Shown here: positions 61,002 through 64,000 of the stretch, piece after piece
Numbering within the stretch: position 1 is the first letter of the stretch
Layout: each line of letters begins with the position of its first letter
Source: Candidatus Flexifilum breve
GTDB taxonomy: Bacteria; Chloroflexota; Anaerolineae; Aggregatilineales; Phototrophicaceae
NCBI GenBank assembly: GCA_016717205.1
Contig: JADKGC010000007.1
Location: forward strand, 1-64,000
Reading direction: 5' to 3'
Length of the DNA: 64,000 nt
The notes under the pieces: model-generated
What the model saw: only the letters and a program-made list of their open reading frames with translations
Database searches by the model: none
What the model was told of the DNA's origin: nothing
Program-made: the position numbers and the translations under genes

Positions 61002-62354
61002 GTGGCCGAGTCGATCATTCCATCAGCATCGCTTGATCGCACGCAGCGGGTGGCGTGGGGTGTGCTGCTCATTTCATTCGCGATCTTTTGTCTGCTCTGT
61101 GTCGCGTCGGTGATCGGGGCGTATTTCTTTTTGTTCGAGTCCACCTTGCCGATGGAGTCAGAACTGCGCGTCAGTCGTGGTACGGCGGTCGTCGTCGGTT
61201 CCGACATGATCGAGCAGGGGGTACGCACCGGGTTGCAGTTGTTCAACAGCGCGCTCATCAGCACCGACACCATCTCACAGGCGGCGCTCACCGTCTACGA
61301 CCAAAACCGCGAGAATTTCCCGGTTGCGACCCTCACGCTCCAGAGTGGTACGGCTGTCGATATGAAAACGTGACTCGCCCGCGTTTCGACTGGGGGCAGT
61401 CAATCCTACTGGCTGGATTTCGCCTCCGTTTATGGCGATATCGACGTGTACATCCCACAAAATCTGGGGCGCGATATCCTGATCACCTTGCGCACGACGC
61501 AGGGGACCGCCGTCTGGCTGACCGCGCCCGGGCAGTACTCAATTGTCGCCGTGGGGACGCAGGTCGCGGTGACCAACAACGGGGGCGAGGCGGTCCTCAT
61601 CCGACCGGGGCGGCAGGGCAGTGATCGCATTCCTGCTGGCGAAACGATCATCTATCAGGTCGATACCGATGCCCTCGACACATCGCTCGCGCTCACCAGT
61701 TTGATTGGTTCGCGGACCTTCACACCCGAGAACGTCGCCGATTACAACGATCCGAATTCGCGTTCAGCCTATACCTGGCGCTGCAACAGCGTCGAAAACG
61801 ACGCGCCGGACGGTATTTATCGCTTGCTGACCGAAGATAGCCGCCCTACCATGAACTTCTACCGCGACGATGGCGCGGTGTCGCACGCTGAAACGTCATG
61901 CTCGCTGTCGTTCGGCACGCAGGGCTTTGACGTCTCCAGGCTCACCTATCTGTCGGTACGCGCGACGTTCAAAATTGCCGGGCACTCGTTGAGCACCTGC
62001 GGCTCACAGGGCAGCGAATGCCCGCTCATGCTGCGCATGGACTACTATCCCGTCGATTCGGCCACCAATGAGCGCGGCGGTGAGCTCGTGAGCTGGATTC
62101 ACGGCTTCTTCTCGACGTTCAGGCCGGAGCTGAACTACCCGCTCAACTGTGACAGTGCGGGCTGCACCCAGCACGAAATTGTGAATCAGGATACGTGGTA
62201 CATCTACGAGAGCGGCAACCTGCTCACGCAGCCGCTGCTGCCCCGCCCGGATGCGATCACTGTGTTTCGCTTCTACGCTTCCGGCCACGAATACGAGGTG
62301 TATGTCAGCGAGATCTCGCTGCTGGCCGACGGCCACGAAATTCCTCTCGGCTAA
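61002..62354 (+). CDS. membrane-anchored protein of unknown function, one frame break
   Basis: GTG 61002 starts a protein with one N-terminal helix (VAWGVLLISFAIFCLLCVAS, then VIGAYFF), so most of it faces outward. Next is a FecR-like segment (LTLQSGTAVDMK, then IPQNLGRDILITLRTTQGTA). The C-terminal half has many aromatic and acidic residues with cysteine pairs (TCGSQGSECPLMLRMDYYPV, LNCDSAGCTQHE). A frame break lies near 61370-61400. Corrected length is about 450 residues. No enzyme motif. It resembles the FecR-like proteins at 21173 and may sense or bind sugars. Confidence 0.72.
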
Positions 62355-62368
62355 CGCTTCTGAAACCG

Positions 62369-62412
62369 TATTCCCTCTCCTGCGGTTAGGAGAGGGGCTA
62401 GGGGTGAGGTTT
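62369..62412. repeat. dispersed repeat (CCCTCTCC..GGAGAGGGGCTAGGGGTGAGG)
   Basis: CCCTCTCC-TGCGGTTA-GGAGAGGG followed by GCTAGGGGTGAGG, between the membrane protein gene and radC. Confidence 0.7.
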
Positions 62413-62438
62413 GCCGTTGGTTTCAGGCGAAGATGTTC

Positions 62439-63075
62439 CTAGAAACTAAACCCCATCTCCCGCAGCGATACCCACTTCCCCCGTCCGATGATCAGATGAT
62501 CGACCAGCGCGATATCCAGCAGTCGTCCTGCCGCCGCGAGTGCCCGCGTCATCTCGACATCTTCCGGCGATGGCGTCGGATCCCCGGATGGGTGATTGTG
62601 CGCGAGGATCAGCATGGCGCTTCCGCGTACGATGGCTTCCCGATAAATCTCTGAGGCGCGCAGAACCGAGGTTGTCAACGTGCCGATATACACCGTCGGC
62701 GCGGCGATCACCCGCCGGTTAATGTCCAGCAGCAGCACGCGCACGTTCTCCTGCGCCAAATACGCCATATCTGCCAGTAGGGCGGCCGCATCGGCGGCGC
62801 TGGCGATTACCGGGCGCTCCTGCGTCTGTTCGCGCGCCAGTCGTTTGCAGAGTTCGAAGGTGGCGAGGATGCGTCCCGCTGTGGCTGCTGGCGTCAGCCG
62901 CTGCAAATCGATCGGGGCCGCTTGGGCCAGATTCGTGTAAATCCGTATAGCGGCCAAAAGCTCGCTGGGCAAATGTGATCGTTGTTTCTGTTTCACCGTC
63001 CAAGAAGACGGCGATGAGTTCTGCATTGGTCAGGCCGCTGGCACCATCTGCGAGTAAGCGGGTCAAAGGTGTCAC
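62439..63075 (-). CDS. radC: RadC-family JAB/MPN protein, one frame break
   Basis: The N-terminus PLTRLLADGASGLTNAELIA (RadC helix-hairpin-helix region) is read from 63075. A frame break near 62970-62985 leads into ELLAAIRIYTNLAQAAPIDL and the JAB domain. The zinc site is complete: LILAHNHPSGDPTPSPEDVE (HxHPSG..D), with an upstream Glu in RASEIYREA. It ends WVSLREMGFSF. RadC proteins are widespread; a direct repair role is doubtful. Corrected length is about 211 residues, normal. Confidence 0.88.
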
Positions 63076-63209
63076 CGATGAATGTCCCTTAGTAAGTCGG
63101 GAAATATATGCTTGTCATTCTACTATGAAATGATTCTTTGTGAAGGTGAGGGCAATTGCGCCACTGGAGGGCCGCTGTTATACTGAATTTGTACGCTTGA
63201 GGTGCATAG

Positions 63210-63728
63210 ATGATTATCAACGACGGAATTTTAACAGGCATTGTCGTCTACGGCGGCATGGTTTTGGCAGCGGCGTGGCTGGCGATGATCATATGGACGT
63301 ACCGCGATATGCGTGCCCGCTCTCGTGACGCGTTGGCGCACATTCTCGTGGCGCTCATGGTGGCGCTGCTCACGTTTCCCGGTTTGCTGATTTACTTGTT
63401 CCTCCGTCCGCGCGAAACGCTGTCGGAGGCTTACGAGCGCTCGCTCGAAGAAGAAGCGCTCCTGCAGGAGATCGAGGAAAAGCCGATTTGCCCCGGTTGC
63501 AAACAGCGCGTCCGCGATGATTGGCAGGCGTGCCCAAACTGCCACACGCGCTTGAAGAAACCCTGCCCGCGCTGCGGTCGCATGCTCGAACTCTCGTGGG
63601 ATCTGTGCCCGCACTGCGCGGCGGCGCTCCCGAACTACAGCGGCGAACGCACCGCGCCGACCAGCGCCGCGTCGAGTCATGTGCGCCCGCGCGCTTCGCT
63701 CGAATTCGTCGAGAGCGACGACGCCTGA
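63210..63728 (+). CDS. membrane protein with double zinc ribbon
   Basis: The 172 residues have two N-terminal helices (GIVVYGGMVLAAAWLAMIIW and ILVALMVALLTFPGLLIYLF) and a coiled stretch. Two or three zinc-ribbon motifs follow: ICPGCKQRVRDDWQACPNCH, PCPRCGRMLELSWDLCPHC. This is the DZANK-type layout. The C-terminal tail is disordered. Many bacteria carry such proteins near the membrane; no specific function is known. Two terminators follow. Confidence 0.82.
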   Translation: MIINDGILTGIVVYGGMVLAAAWLAMIIWTYRDMRARSRDALAHILVALMVALLTFPGLLIYLFLRPRETLSEAYERSLEEEALLQEIEEKPICPGCKQRVRDDWQACPNCHTRLKKPCPRCGRMLELSWDLCPHCAAALPNYSGERTAPTSAASSHVRPRASLEFVESDDA

Positions 63729-63748
63729 AGCAACTGATTAGTCTGGAC

Positions 63749-63775
63749 AGGACGAGGTAACCGTCGTCCTTTTTC
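63749..63775 (+). terminator. intrinsic terminator after the zinc-ribbon gene
   Basis: AGGACGA and TCGTCCT pair around GGTAACCG, followed by TTTTTC. Confidence 0.85.
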
Positions 63776-63784
63776 ATTCCCGCC

Positions 63785-63820
63785 AAAACAAACGGACGCT
63801 CTTAGAGCGTCCGTCTTTAT
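63785..63820. terminator. bidirectional terminator between convergent genes
   Basis: CGGACGCTC and GAGCGTCCG pair around TTA. T-rich flanks lie on both strands (GTCTTTATT on plus, GTTTGTTTTG on minus), so it can stop the zinc-ribbon gene and pyk. Confidence 0.75.
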
Positions 63821-63825
63821 TCCTG

Positions 63826-63862
63826 TTACTCCTCTCCCTTGGGAGAGGAGTTAGGGGTGAGG
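63826..63862. repeat. dispersed repeat (CTCTCC..GGAGAGGAGTTAGGGGTGAGG)
   Basis: CTCCTCTCCC-TT-GGGAGAGGAG followed by TTAGGGGTGAGG, just after the pyk stop; the best-formed copy of this family. Confidence 0.75.
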
Positions 63863-63867
63863 TGTTG

Positions 63868-64000
63868 TTACCGCAGTTCCAGCTCGCCCGCCTCGCCGAT
63901 GGTGTGAATCTTCAGGAAGTTCGTCTGCCCGCCGATGCCGAACGGCACACCGGCGATGATCACGAGCAAGTCGCCGAGCTGCACCAACCGCGCATTGACG
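63868..64000 (-). CDS. pyk: pyruvate kinase, C-terminal end only
   Basis: The minus strand reads VNARLVQLGDLLVIIAGVPF, then GIGGQTNFLKIHTIGEAGELEL and R, with TAA at 63868-63870. This matches the end of pyruvate kinase, where LVVITAGVP-G..G.TN..KVH is conserved. Pyruvate kinase makes pyruvate and ATP from phosphoenolpyruvate. The rest lies beyond the window edge. Identification rests on 43 residues, so another protein sharing the tail is unlikely but possible. Confidence 0.85.
   Translation of the reverse strand, partial: VNARLVQLGDLLVIIAGVPFGIGGQTNFLKIHTIGEAGELELR

Overview
The window reads as GC-rich chromosomal DNA from a free-living bacterium, most likely a Chloroflexota (Anaerolineae-like) heterotroph. 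This is inferred from gene content and not proven. Pointers are the SufCBDSU-type iron-sulfur operon without SufE, many secreted proteins with SH3b domains or Thr/Pro (TPT) linkers, YtxH-type membrane proteins, flavin-dependent ThyX, a ruvA-ruvC-yebC cluster, and CUT1 sugar transporters with GH32 enzymes. Genes are dense on both strands, and no gene-free stretch exceeds 300 bases. There is no phage, insertion sequence, CRISPR array or rRNA.

Layout. 1-2934: a decayed L-rhamnose/L-fucose-type catabolic operon (DeoR regulator, rhamnulokinase, class II aldolase), all frameshifted, with a large internal deletion in the kinase. 2931-6901 (minus): a peptide/oligosaccharide ABC importer (family 5 binding protein, two permeases, no ATPases), also frameshifted. 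7128-10510: tRNA-Pro(GGG), then selD with an in-frame UGA, an unknown gene and a secreted-type M23 endopeptidase. 10525-17576: the Fe-S assembly block, with a DUF59/SufT-like gene divergent from sufC-sufB-sufD-sufS-sufU-Rieske-methyltransferase. 17619-22444: tRNA-His, a GNAT, a PHP-type metallohydrolase interrupted by an in-frame TGA, a WD40 propeller and a Cys-repeat secreted protein. 22581-33559: a fructan/sucrose utilisation locus (LacI regulator, two GH32 enzymes, CUT1 importer, a divergent GroEL paralogue, a BNR propeller, a nucleotidyltransferase). 33605-40229: an exported-enzyme region with a pectin-acetylesterase-like protein, an SH3 protein and three related SGNH proteins. 40315-51583: GT39 glycosyltransferase, hydrolase, MFS exporter, SRPBCC protein, small membrane proteins, Nnr bifunctional repair enzyme, prenyl synthase, histidine kinase. 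51775-64000: exonuclease-helicase DinG, tandem binding protein, truncated haemoglobin, thyX, ruvA, ruvC, yebC, radC, a zinc-ribbon protein and the 3' end of pyruvate kinase.

How it works together. The fructan locus couples a membrane-anchored GH32, which can cut fructan or sucrose outside the cell, to a CUT1 importer and a cytoplasmic GH32, under a LacI regulator with TGGGATCGATCCCA-type operators beside the promoters. The Suf block can build Fe-S clusters for the Fe-S proteins seen here (Rieske, DinG) and elsewhere; its operator overlaps two back-to-back promoters. SelD, itself apparently a selenoprotein, implies a working selenocysteine system encoded outside the window.

Two cautions. About fifteen otherwise well-conserved genes carry one or more frame breaks, including core genes (sufS, ruvC, yebC, radC), often near G/C runs; many are probably assembly or read errors and not real mutations. 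Two families of short palindromic repeats recur in most of the larger intergenic gaps.
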